Positions 7,907 to 15,199 of a DNA stretch of 47,949 bases are shown one piece after another. The stretch is taken from contig JBFMFE010000097.1 in NCBI GenBank assembly GCA_040752295.1, positions 1-47,949 of the forward strand. The letters run 5' to 3'. The notes beneath the pieces are model-generated. The model worked only from the letters and a program-made list of their open reading frames with translations, did not search any database and had not been told where the DNA came from. How positions within the stretch are numbered: position 1 is the first letter of the stretch; each line of letters starts with the position of its first letter. The stretch is from JBFMFE01 sp040752295. Its GTDB lineage: Bacteria; UBP15; UBA6099; JBFMBQ01. The translations under genes and the position numbers were made by a program.

Positions 7907-8544
7907 CCGTCCTTTACTTCGTCAGGCACGGCGAGACCGACCTCAACCGGCAGCAACGCTGCCAGGGGCGGCTCGACTATCCCCTCAACGATGTCGGGAG
8001 GGAGCAGGCGGCGGCGGCGGCGGCGATGCTGGCGGAAGCGCGGGTGGACAGGATTTACTCAAGCCCGCTGCGAAGGGCGCTCGAGGGCGCGGAGATGATC
8101 GCGCGGCTCAAAGGGCTGCCCGTGGAGACGAGGGACTGGCTGGCGGAGATAGACCACGGGGAACTGGAAGGGCTGAACATCGAGGAGGCGGACCGGCGCC
8201 GTCCGGGACTTCTGCGCGCGTGGGCTGAGAGGCCGGAGAGCGTGGATTTTCCCGGGGGCGAGAGCCTGGAGCGCGTGGGGGACCGCGCGGCGGCTGGTCT
8301 GGCGGAGGTTCTCGATGCCGATTGCGGCGCGTGCGTGGCGCTGTGCACCCACCAGGTGGTCGCGGGCGCGGCGCGGTGCCTCCTCGAGGACCTGCCTCTG
8401 TCGCGCGTGTGGAGTCACAAGCTGAAGAACGGCGGAATTTACAGGTTCGCGGCGGACGACGCCCTTGCCGCCGTGCTCGCGGAGAGACTGCGGGCGGGGC
8501 GGGGCGCAGCCGCGCAGCCGTTGATCGGGAGGAAACGCGGATGA
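7903..8544 (+). CDS. Histidine phosphatase (phosphoglycerate mutase-like) family protein
   Basis: This 213-residue protein begins MTVLYFVRHGETDLNRQ, the RHGE signature with the phospho-accepting His. It continues with LTxxG-like LNDVGREQA, YSSPLRRALEGAEMIA, and a second catalytic His in LCTHQVVAGAA. Members act on small phosphate esters (alpha-ribazole phosphate, phosphoglycerate, sugar phosphates); the substrate cannot be read from sequence. Its position between purM and purH, with ATGA overlaps at both ends, suggests coupled expression. A house-cleaning or nucleotide-related phosphatase role is a guess from context. The C-terminal 25 residues are low-complexity Ala/Arg/Gly. Confidence 0.92.
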   Translation: MTVLYFVRHGETDLNRQQRCQGRLDYPLNDVGREQAAAAAAMLAEARVDRIYSSPLRRALEGAEMIARLKGLPVETRDWLAEIDHGELEGLNIEEADRRRPGLLRAWAERPESVDFPGGESLERVGDRAAAGLAEVLDADCGACVALCTHQVVAGAARCLLEDLPLSRVWSHKLKNGGIYRFAADDALAAVLAERLRAGRGAAAQPLIGRKRG

Positions 8545-10109
8545 AGAAGATCACAAGCGCGCTCGTCAGCGTTCACGACAAGACGGGGATAGTCGAGTTG
8601 TGCTCGTTCCTGTCGAAAAGGGGCGTGAAAATAACCGCGACTTCCGGCACCGCGAAAGCGCTCGAAAAGAAGGGCGTGAAGGCGATTGACGTGTCGCGGC
8701 TGACGGGATTCCCGGAGATGCTCGACGGCAGGATAAAGACGCTGCACCCGCTTATCTTCGCGCCGATCATGGCGGACAGGGGAAAGAATGAGCACCTTGA
8801 AGCGCTGATGCAGATTAACGCCGAGCCGATTGACCTTGTGGTCGTGAACGTTCCCGCGCCGGTGGAGACCCGCCAGACGGATGAGGCGCGGACGGAAGAG
8901 GCGATCGGCATCATCAACGTGGGCGGCATCGCGCTCATCCGCGCCGCCGCCTCGAACCACGCCGACACCTGCGTCGTCGTCAGCCCCGCCCAGTACACAG
9001 AAATAATGGAGGAGATGAAAAAGAGGGACGGCAGGTTAAGCCCCGAGACGCGCTTCAGGCTTGCCCTGAAGGCGTTCGAGTTCACGACCTCCTACGATAT
9101 GGAAATCCACGACTTTCTCTCGCGCAGGGTTCACAGGGACAAGCGTTTTCCCGCGACGCTGTTCATGAAGCACGAGAAGGCGGAGGACCTGCGTTACGGC
9201 GAAAACCCCCACCAGAAGGCGGCGTTTTTCCGTCTGCCCCGCTACGCGGGCGTCTCGATGGGCAGCCTGCGGCAGTTGAACGGACAGGCTCTCTCCTACA
9301 ACAACGTGATGGACATCAGCACGGCGCTCGAGATCGTGCTCGAGTTCGACAGGACCGCCGCCGTGGTGGTCAAGCAGGGAACCCCCGTGGGAGTCGCGGT
9401 GGACAAGGAGCCGGCAAAGGCGTACCGGCGCGCGAGGGACGTTGACCCGCAGTCGGCAGTCGGCGGCGTGGTGGCGATAAACGGGTCGGTCGACAAGAAA
9501 GCCGCGGCGGAGATGACGGGGACGTTCATCGAGGCGGTCATCGCCACGCGCTTCACCGAGGGCGCGCTTCAGGAGTTCGCCTCGAGCAAGAGAGCCGCCC
9601 ACACGCGCATTATCGAGATGCCGGTGAAAAGGTGGTCGAAGCCGGGCGGCGGCCTGGACGTCAGGAGCGTGCCGGGAGGACTGCTCGTACAGGAAAGGGA
9701 CGAGCTGCTTCTGCCGCGCGGCGGGCATCTCAAGGTCATGACGAAGCGGAAGCCGACCCGAAAGCAGCTCACCGACATGATAATCGCCTGGAAGGTGTGC
9801 AAGTACGTCCGCTCCAACGCGATCGTGCTTGCGAGGGACGCGCAGACCATCGGCACGGGCGCGGGACAGATGTCCCGGATGGACTCCATGAGGCTCGCGC
9901 TCGAAAAAGCCGGGAACAGGTGCCTCGGCTCGGTGATGGCATCCGACGCGTTCATACCGTTCCGCGACGTGATAGACGAAGCCGCAAGGCACGGGATAGC
10001 GGCGATCATACAGCCCGGCGGCTCGCCTCGCGACGACGAACTCGTCGCCGCCGCCGACGAGCACAACATATCAATGGCGACGACCGGGATGAGGCACTTC
10101 AAGAGGTAA
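8541..10109 (+). CDS. purH: PurH-family protein (AICAR formyltransferase/IMP cyclohydrolase) with degenerate active sites
   Basis: This is a full-length (522 aa) two-domain PurH homologue in the purM operon. The IMP cyclohydrolase-type domain (about 1-200) shows SVHDKTGIVEL and DGRIKTLHP (K66). The AICAR transformylase-type domain (about 205-522) shows LRYGENPHQKAAFF, LNGQALSYNN, WKVCKYVRSNA, GTGAGQMSRMDS, MASDAFIPFRDV and IIQPGG. Odd: residues described as catalytic in avian/human ATIC are changed. The Tyr104 position is Pro105, Asp125 is Asn126, Lys137 is Ser138, and the Lys-His pair (266/267) is Lys278-Gln279 in a KQGTPVGVA motif that is usually KHxNPCGVA. The frame is intact with family-like conservation elsewhere, so this is not simple decay. 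It may be a divergent enzyme or a repurposed paralogue. ATG 8541 overlaps the upstream stop. Confidence 0.9.
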   Translation: MKKITSALVSVHDKTGIVELCSFLSKRGVKITATSGTAKALEKKGVKAIDVSRLTGFPEMLDGRIKTLHPLIFAPIMADRGKNEHLEALMQINAEPIDLVVVNVPAPVETRQTDEARTEEAIGIINVGGIALIRAAASNHADTCVVVSPAQYTEIMEEMKKRDGRLSPETRFRLALKAFEFTTSYDMEIHDFLSRRVHRDKRFPATLFMKHEKAEDLRYGENPHQKAAFFRLPRYAGVSMGSLRQLNGQALSYNNVMDISTALEIVLEFDRTAAVVVKQGTPVGVAVDKEPAKAYRRARDVDPQSAVGGVVAINGSVDKKAAAEMTGTFIEAVIATRFTEGALQEFASSKRAAHTRIIEMPVKRWSKPGGGLDVRSVPGGLLVQERDELLLPRGGHLKVMTKRKPTRKQLTDMIIAWKVCKYVRSNAIVLARDAQTIGTGAGQMSRMDSMRLALEKAGNRCLGSVMASDAFIPFRDVIDEAARHGIAAIIQPGGSPRDDELVAAADEHNISMATTGMRHFKR

Positions 10110-10149
10110 CGCCCCGTTGAAAAACGCGCACCGTCGCCGTTCCGGGGCG

Positions 10150-10175
10150 CAGGGGCGCGGCGCGCCGCGCCCCTG
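10150..10175. terminator. Perfect 26-bp palindrome downstream of purH (terminator-like)
   Basis: A 13-bp arm starting CAGGGGCGCGG is perfectly repeated in inverted orientation without a loop, 40 bp after the purH stop. No T-run follows, so intrinsic termination is uncertain; it may act as a 3' stabilising hairpin or a protein-binding site. Confidence 0.4.
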
Positions 10176-10214
10176 CTTCCCGGCGTAAACTTCGCGGCAG
10201 AAAATCCCGTCGTG

Positions 10215-10220
10215 TATAAT
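10215..10220 (+). promoter_or_regulatory. Consensus -10 box placed for a leaderless transcript
   Basis: TATAAT at 10215-10220 ends exactly six bases before the ATG at 10227, so transcription would begin at the start codon. No good -35 is seen (TCGCGG at the 17-bp position). Confidence 0.5.
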
Positions 10221-10226
10221 GTGTCC

Positions 10227-11396
10227 ATGGTCGTGAAGAGGGTGGAACTGGTCACGGTAACCCCTTCGAGCGCGTGGATATTCTGGCGTTCGGACTCCGA
10301 AGGCGAGTTCGGAGTCGAGTGCTCATCCACCCGCGGCGAAGGGGACGTCCGGGCGTTCGTCCACACGTTCGACCGGCTGCGCCATCTGGCGCTTGCCGAC
10401 GGTCTGGAACCGTGCGGCAGGTACAGGTTCAGGATAGTTTCGCCCGGCGGCGGACGCAGCTTCCATTCAGGCTGGTTCAGGACGCCCGCGCTTCCGCCCG
10501 GCGATTTCCTCTTCCGTTTCGCGACATTCAACGACCTGCACGTCGGCGAGGCGGTGTCGGGGCAAATCACGCTTCCCGGGCTGCCGTTTTTTTCCTTCAC
10601 GCCCGGATTCCGGTGGAGCGGGAGCGAGACCCCCTTCTGGCGTTTCACCACCGAGAAAGTAGTCGAGGAAATAAACGGCGTCGAGGGAGTGGAGTTCGTG
10701 ATCGTAAAGGGCGACCTGACGGCTGAGATGAAACCGGAACAGATGAGCGCCGCCAGGGAGATGCTCGACCGGCTCACGCCGCCGTACCACGTGATGCGCG
10801 GGAACCACGACCGGCTCGGCGCCGACGGCGCGGACCACCTTCTCGAGACCTTCCGCCTTGAACGGTCGTGGCGGTCGTTCGAGCACCGCAGGCACGCCTT
10901 CATCCTGCTGGACACGGTCATGCCGCGGACGGGTTTCGGGGTCTTTCCGCGCCCGCAGCTTCGGTGGCTCGAGAAGGAACTCCGGCGCTTCCGGCGCATC
11001 CCGGTCTTCATCTTCTGTCACCACCCGGTGATGCGGGCGCTTGAGCGGTTCATGCCCGGGCGTCGGCGGTTCCTGAGCCTCGCGGCGTCGCATCCGCGCG
11101 TCGCGGGCGTCTTCAACGCGCACTCCCACAGAAACAAGAAGGTCGTGATGCGCGCCGGCGGGCGAAGAGTCCCCTTCGTTGAGACCGCCGCCGCGGTCGA
11201 GTACCCCGGAGGCTACAACTTGTACGAAGTTTACGCCGGAGGCTACGTTCAGACGTTTCACAGACCGCACGATCTTCAGTGCTCGCGCTGGTACGAGATA
11301 ACGGAGGGGGAGTTTTTCGGACTCGCCACAAGACTGCAGTTCGGCGGAATGCGCGACAGGAACTTCACCTGGGTTTACAATGATGGAGCGTCGTGA
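10227..11396 (+). CDS. Calcineurin-like metallophosphoesterase with N-terminal FnIII-like domain
   Basis: This is a 389-residue protein. The first about 95 residues (VTPSSAWIFWRS...GRYRFRIVSPGG...GWFRTP) look like a fibronectin-III/purple acid phosphatase N-terminal beta domain. The rest is a calcineurin-type phosphoesterase with the metal-binding motifs NDLHVG, VKGDLT, RGNHDRLG, CHHPVM and NAHSHRN in order. The substrate is unknown; family members hydrolyse phosphomonoesters or cyclic nucleotides. I see no signal peptide. The longer frame starts with GTG at 10212, but that overlaps the TATAAT -10 box, so ATG 10227 is the start and the mRNA is probably leaderless. It stands alone between purH and the sigma factor operon. 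Confidence 0.9.
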   Translation: MVVKRVELVTVTPSSAWIFWRSDSEGEFGVECSSTRGEGDVRAFVHTFDRLRHLALADGLEPCGRYRFRIVSPGGGRSFHSGWFRTPALPPGDFLFRFATFNDLHVGEAVSGQITLPGLPFFSFTPGFRWSGSETPFWRFTTEKVVEEINGVEGVEFVIVKGDLTAEMKPEQMSAAREMLDRLTPPYHVMRGNHDRLGADGADHLLETFRLERSWRSFEHRRHAFILLDTVMPRTGFGVFPRPQLRWLEKELRRFRRIPVFIFCHHPVMRALERFMPGRRRFLSLAASHPRVAGVFNAHSHRNKKVVMRAGGRRVPFVETAAAVEYPGGYNLYEVYAGGYVQTFHRPHDLQCSRWYEITEGEFFGLATRLQFGGMRDRNFTWVYNDGAS

Positions 11397-11451
11397 CGGT
11401 TCGTGTACGACCGGTGAAATGTTTTCCGACGGATACGACTTAAAAAACGGC

Positions 11452-11517
11452 GCCGGGCGCCGCGCCGCGACGTTTTTCCGCTGCCGCGGCGAGGGGCGCA
11501 TCGCCGGCGCTTTTTTG
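11452..11517 (+). terminator. GC-rich inverted repeats ending in a T-run
   Basis: Between the phosphoesterase and the sigma factor gene, several GC-rich inverted repeats are followed by T6 at about 11511-11516. They include GGCGA/TCGCC around 11488-11505 and GCGCCGG/CCGGCGC over a wider span. This could terminate the upstream gene; the exact stem is ambiguous. Confidence 0.35.
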
Positions 11518-11577
11518 CTCGACCGGGCGGCGCTTTTCACGCCCTTTTAACTTTTTTTCTCATCCGGGGTCATATAT

Positions 11578-12147
11578 ATGACAGACGAAGACGCGGAGCT
11601 TCTGGACGCGTGGGGGAGGGGTGAGAGAAAGGCTCTCGAGTCGCTCGTAAAAAAGTACCAGAAGGAGGTCTTCTCGCTGTGCTACAGGATGGTGCGCCAG
11701 AGGGAGGACGCCGAGGAGCTTGCCCAGCAGGCGTTTTGCAACGCGCTCGGAGCGCTGCCCGGATTCAAAAGGCGGGCGAAGTTCAGAACCTGGCTCTACA
11801 GGATCGCCGTGAACCTGTGCAGGTCGCACATAAGCACGCGGAAAACGGCGGTGGAACTCAACCCGGAGAGGACCGCCGCGCCGGAAGACGCGGAAGGGGC
11901 GCCGGTTTCGAGGCTGCTGCGGAGCGAGCTGGCGCGGGAAGCCGCGGAACACCTCGCAAGGCTGCCGGAAAAGCAGAGGCTCGTGGTGACGCTCAGGGTG
12001 TTCCACGAAATGGACTACGGCGGGATCGGGAGGATAGCGGGCTGTTCGGCGCGGACGGCGAAGGTGCATTTTCATTACGGCGTCGAGAACCTGAGGAAGA
12101 GGATGAAGAAAAATGAGGTGCGGGACGGCGAAAAGGCTCGCGGTTGA
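11578..12147 (+). CDS. ECF-type RNA polymerase sigma factor
   Basis: This 189-residue sigma factor has region 2 (about 10-80: YQKEVFSLCYRMVRQREDAEELAQQAFCNAL, then FRTWLYRIAVNLCRSH) and region 4 (about 120-180: RLPEKQRLVVTLRVFHEMDYGGIGRIAGCSARTAKVHFHYGVENLRKRM, with the helix-turn-helix). A charged linker joins them. That is the classical two-domain ECF architecture. It should direct transcription of an envelope-stress or metal-type regulon. The ATG at 11578 follows GGGGT. Its last 35 bp overlap the anti-sigma gene start at 12113, so the two are co-translated, and a periplasmic-type protein follows. This sigma/anti-sigma/sensor order resembles CnrYXH or RpoE systems. Confidence 0.93.
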   Translation: MTDEDAELLDAWGRGERKALESLVKKYQKEVFSLCYRMVRQREDAEELAQQAFCNALGALPGFKRRAKFRTWLYRIAVNLCRSHISTRKTAVELNPERTAAPEDAEGAPVSRLLRSELAREAAEHLARLPEKQRLVVTLRVFHEMDYGGIGRIAGCSARTAKVHFHYGVENLRKRMKKNEVRDGEKARG

Positions 12148-12805
12148 AGCGCTCGACGGGCGCCTTACGCCCCGCGCGCTCCAGCGGCTCGAGCGCCATC
12201 TGTCGCGGTGCCGTGCGTGCGCCGCGCGCCGCCGCGAGACCGCGTTCGCGCTCGACGCCCTCCGGGGCGACGAAACGCCGGAGATGCCGGGGGTCTTCTG
12301 GAGCGCGTTCTCCGAGCGGGTGAGCGGCAGGGTGGAGGCGGAGTCCCGTGGGCGGCGGGCGGGTGGGGGCGCCGCTCCCCCGCGGAGGGTGACGCCCGTA
12401 TGGAAACCCGCGCTCGCGCTCGCGACGGCTGCGTTCACGGTGTCCGTTCTTTCGACGACTCTCGCGGTGCTCCGGCGCGGCGCGGGACCGGAAACCTTCG
12501 ATGCGGCGGACGTGCGGATGTTGATGGCGACTTACGTCGGGTTTGGTATTTTCCAACTGCCCGAAGCCGGCGCCGGGGAGTTTTACGGAGCGGAACCGCT
12601 GCGGACCTACGCGGGCGCGGAACTCGAACTTGCGGAAATCGAGGGGGGCGGGGAGTTTGGAATACTGGGCGAAAGGCCGCTGTTCGAGATGGTGGAGGGA
12701 ATGGACCGCTCCCGTCTCGAAGCCCTGCGCGACGGCATTGAGAAGCGTGTCAAAAACGGGCGTGGGAAATCGTTCGTTCCCCGGACGGGAACGGCGGGAG
12801 GGTGA
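12113..12805 (+). CDS. Zinc-finger (ZAS-type) transmembrane anti-sigma factor
   Basis: This 230-residue protein has an N-terminal HLSRCRAC motif (H29, C33, C36; H-x3-C-x2-C), which marks the zinc-binding anti-sigma domain. A Gly/Ala/Arg-rich linker follows, then one transmembrane helix (about residues 100-122) and an extracytoplasmic C-terminal part of about 105 residues with no recognised domain. It should hold the overlapping-gene sigma factor at the membrane until a periplasmic signal releases it. Its start overlaps the sigma gene by 35 bp, and its stop touches the next gene. The periplasmic domain may contact the downstream helical protein; that is inference from gene order. Confidence 0.88.
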   Translation: MRCGTAKRLAVEALDGRLTPRALQRLERHLSRCRACAARRRETAFALDALRGDETPEMPGVFWSAFSERVSGRVEAESRGRRAGGGAAPPRRVTPVWKPALALATAAFTVSVLSTTLAVLRRGAGPETFDAADVRMLMATYVGFGIFQLPEAGAGEFYGAEPLRTYAGAELELAEIEGGGEFGILGERPLFEMVEGMDRSRLEALRDGIEKRVKNGRGKSFVPRTGTAGG

Positions 12806-12807
12806 CA

Positions 12808-13320
12808 ATGAACGTGAGACGAACGATTCTGATCGCGGCTGCGCTCCTGGCGGCGCTCTCCGGTTTCGCCGAGGGGAGGAAAAGGGACGCGCCTGAACTT
12901 CGCGAGAAGGTCAAAAAGCGAATCGAGATGATGATGCTCTGGCGCGTTGCGGAGGTAATGGAACTGCCGCCCGACAAGGAAGCCAGGCTGATGGACGTGA
13001 TGAAGTCGAACTTCGAGAAGCGGGAGGACCTCGCGAAGCGGCATTTCGAGGCGCTGGAGCGGCTGAAGGACGGCTATGAGCGCGGGGCGGGCGACGCCGA
13101 ACTCGTGGAGATGATGGACGGGATAGATAAGGTGCACGCCGAGCGCGCGAAGACTGATTTCGAACTCAGGGACGGCTTGAAAAAATTCCTCGGCGCGAAG
13201 GAGATGGCGAGGTTCATCATCGTGTGGCCCGAGGTTGAGCAGGAAGTGAGACGCGTGATCGCGGACATGGGGAGGGAGGGCGTCCCGGACCGGGGTCCCC
13301 TGATGAGGCGGGGAAAGTAG
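12808..13320 (+). CDS. Secreted helical Spy/CpxP/CnrX-like protein
   Basis: This 170-residue protein starts with a signal peptide (MNVRRTILIAAALLAALSGFAEG). It is then almost entirely charged alpha helix: REKVKKRIEMMMLWRVAEVMELPPDKEARLMDVM and a long Glu/Lys/Arg coiled coil up to about residue 130. The pattern of a helix, a L-P-x-x-K turn and another helix is like periplasmic Spy/CpxP/ZraP and the CnrX sensor. Placed third after an ECF sigma and its anti-sigma, it is a good candidate periplasmic sensor or chaperone of that system. ATG 12808 has GGGAGGG about seven bases upstream; the GTG at 12802 overlaps the previous stop and is a less likely start. Confidence 0.82.
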   Translation: MNVRRTILIAAALLAALSGFAEGRKRDAPELREKVKKRIEMMMLWRVAEVMELPPDKEARLMDVMKSNFEKREDLAKRHFEALERLKDGYERGAGDAELVEMMDGIDKVHAERAKTDFELRDGLKKFLGAKEMARFIIVWPEVEQEVRRVIADMGREGVPDRGPLMRRGK

Positions 13321-13411
13321 CCGCGCCGCGTGCGCCGGGGCAGCGGGCGGGGTTTCATGCCCGGGCGCTCCGCCGGCGCGACGGAAGGGGGACGTCCGCG
13401 CGGGGCGGGGG

Positions 13412-14281
13412 TCAGGGAATTATCTGCGTGCCGCAGCCCTCGTCCGTGAAAATCTCGTAGAGCAGCGAATGGGGTTTCTTTCCGCTGATGAGGTGAACCT
13501 TCGGGAGTCCTTTTCCGACGGCTTCGACCGCCGATTCCACCTTTGGGATCATCCCCGAGTTGATGACCCGATCCTTTATCATTTTTTCGGCATCTTTTAC
13601 TTTCAGCGTTGACACGAGGGACGAATCGTCCGCCGGGTCGAGGAGAATTCCCGGCACGTCGGTGAGGAGGATGAGTTTTTCGGCGTTCACGGCGTGCGCG
13701 ATGCCGGCGGCGACGTAGTCGGCGTTGACGTTCAGGGTGTTGCCCCCGGCGTCCACTCCCAGGGAGGAGACGACGGGTACGGCGCGGTCGTCGAGCGAGT
13801 CCAGTTTTCCTGATGCGACGGCGGTGACGGCGCCGACGTGCCCGATGTCCTCGTTGTCAACAAGCATCTTTTCGGCGAGTATAAGACCGCCGTTCTTCCC
13901 GCTGAATCCCGCCGCCTCGACTCCCCTGTTGCGCAGCCCGGCGACGGTCGCGCCGTTTATGTGTCCGAAGCAGCGCTCCACGACCCGCAGCGTCCTGTCG
14001 CACGTCACCCGCAGTCCCTTCACGCGCCGGCAGGGTATGCCGGCAAGCTCGAGTTCCCTGTCCGCCTGCACGGAACCGCCGTGGACGAGGATGGGGCGGA
14101 TGCCGGCGAGCGCGAGAAGGGCGACGTCGTCGAGGACGCCCTCCCTGGTCTGCGGATGCTCGAGCAGAGAGCCGCCGCACTTTATCACGAACCTCTTTCC
14201 CCTGAAGAGGCGGATGTACTTTCCGGGACGGGCGATGTGAAGTCCGCGGAGAATATTCAGCGGTTCCGGCGGGATTTTCAT
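13412..14281 (-). CDS. argB: Acetylglutamate kinase ArgB
   Basis: ArgB phosphorylates N-acetylglutamate in arginine biosynthesis. The 289-residue amino-acid-kinase-fold protein shows VIKCGGSLL (phosphate-binding Lys and Gly-Gly), ILVHGGSVQADRELE, GLRVTCDRTLRVVE, NVNADYVAAGIAHAV, LTDVPGILLD and the C-terminal GMIPKVESAVEA, all in family order. One deviation is HGGSVQADRE where many ArgB have HGGGPxI. It is isolated on the minus strand, with divergent transcription from the zinc ribbon-STAS gene, and no other arg genes are in the window. The start at 14281 gives a leader of some 30 residues before the first strand, which is slightly long but not unusual. Confidence 0.95.
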   Translation of the reverse strand: MKIPPEPLNILRGLHIARPGKYIRLFRGKRFVIKCGGSLLEHPQTREGVLDDVALLALAGIRPILVHGGSVQADRELELAGIPCRRVKGLRVTCDRTLRVVERCFGHINGATVAGLRNRGVEAAGFSGKNGGLILAEKMLVDNEDIGHVGAVTAVASGKLDSLDDRAVPVVSSLGVDAGGNTLNVNADYVAAGIAHAVNAEKLILLTDVPGILLDPADDSSLVSTLKVKDAEKMIKDRVINSGMIPKVESAVEAVGKGLPKVHLISGKKPHSLLYEIFTDEGCGTQIIP

Positions 14282-14324
14282 GATCTCGAACGTTTCAAAC
14301 GCCTGGTTTCCGGGAATATTTCAG

Positions 14325-14353
14325 TTGACACGGCTTGTCTCTAAACGTATACT
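14325..14353 (+). promoter_or_regulatory. Near-consensus sigma70 promoter upstream of the zinc ribbon-STAS gene
   Basis: TTGACA (14325-14330) and TATACT (14348-14353) are 17 bp apart, matching 11 of 12 positions. Predicted transcription starts near 14360, giving a leader of about 60 bases. Confidence 0.7.
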
Positions 14354-14421
14354 TGCTCCACGTGCAGGCGGGGAATCTGGCGCGTCTGAAAGGTGAATTT
14401 TCATAAGTGAACGGGAAAATT

Positions 14422-14964
14422 ATGGCAGAGGCTAAACCCGCTTTCAACTTCTGTCCCGGCTGCGGCGCGCAGAACCCCGCGTCGAACAAGTTCTGTTCGA
14501 GGTGCGGGACTTCGCTCCAGAGGAAGATCGTAAGGAGAGAGGACGGAGAAAAGTGCGAGGTGTGCGGACACCTGAACCCCGCCGGGTCTAAATTCTGCAT
14601 ACAGTGCAGCAGTTCGCTGTCCAGGGACATCGTCGTCAGGGACGAGGGCGAAATCGCGGTCATCAAGGTGAACTCGGCGAAGATAGACTTCGAAAATCAC
14701 AAGGACCTGCTTCCCGTCTTCAACAAGGTAATGAAAAAAATGATAGTCCTGGACCTTGAAAACGTCGAATGGATGGACAGTACGGGCATAGGCGCGCTTG
14801 TGACGCTCACCTACAAGTCAAGCCGCACGAATCAGGAAATCAAACTGATAAACATACAGAGCAAGGTGATGGACGCGATCCGCGCCCTCCAGGTGGACAA
14901 CGTTCTGGATATTCACGAAACGATGAACGAGGCGCGCGTCAGCTGGGGGCTTCCCCTGATCTGA
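14422..14964 (+). CDS. Double zinc ribbon-STAS domain protein
   Basis: This is a 180-residue protein with two tandem CxxC-x10-CxxC zinc ribbons (C11, C14, C25, C28 and C45, C48, C59, C62), each of the form C-x-x-C-G-x-x-N-P-x-x-x-K-F-C-x-x-C. They are followed by a complete STAS domain (about 75-180). The STAS segment VEWMDSTGIGALVTL contains the Ser (S120) that is phosphorylated in SpoIIAA/RsbV anti-sigma antagonists. It probably takes part in partner-switching regulation, with the ribbons adding a protein or nucleic acid contact. GTG 14407 is an alternative in-frame start. A strong promoter lies at 14325-14353. No cognate kinase or phosphatase is adjacent. Confidence 0.9.
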   Translation: MAEAKPAFNFCPGCGAQNPASNKFCSRCGTSLQRKIVRREDGEKCEVCGHLNPAGSKFCIQCSSSLSRDIVVRDEGEIAVIKVNSAKIDFENHKDLLPVFNKVMKKMIVLDLENVEWMDSTGIGALVTLTYKSSRTNQEIKLINIQSKVMDAIRALQVDNVLDIHETMNEARVSWGLPLI

Positions 14965-15199
14965 ACCGCGTAAGAATCCAGCCTGTTTCCGCAAAACCGG
15001 AAACCGAAAGACGCCCCGGCGTTCCGCCGGTTCCGGCAAAAGGCAGCCCTGCGGAATGAATTTTTTTTCGCACCTTGTCCTGACGGCCCCCTGCCGGGCG
15101 AGTTCTCCCTTGTAATAGAGCAATAGCATTCCCTCCGCAAACAAACGGTGGAAAAATGTTGAAAAAACGTCCTGGGCTGTTAAGAATTTAAGAATTACC

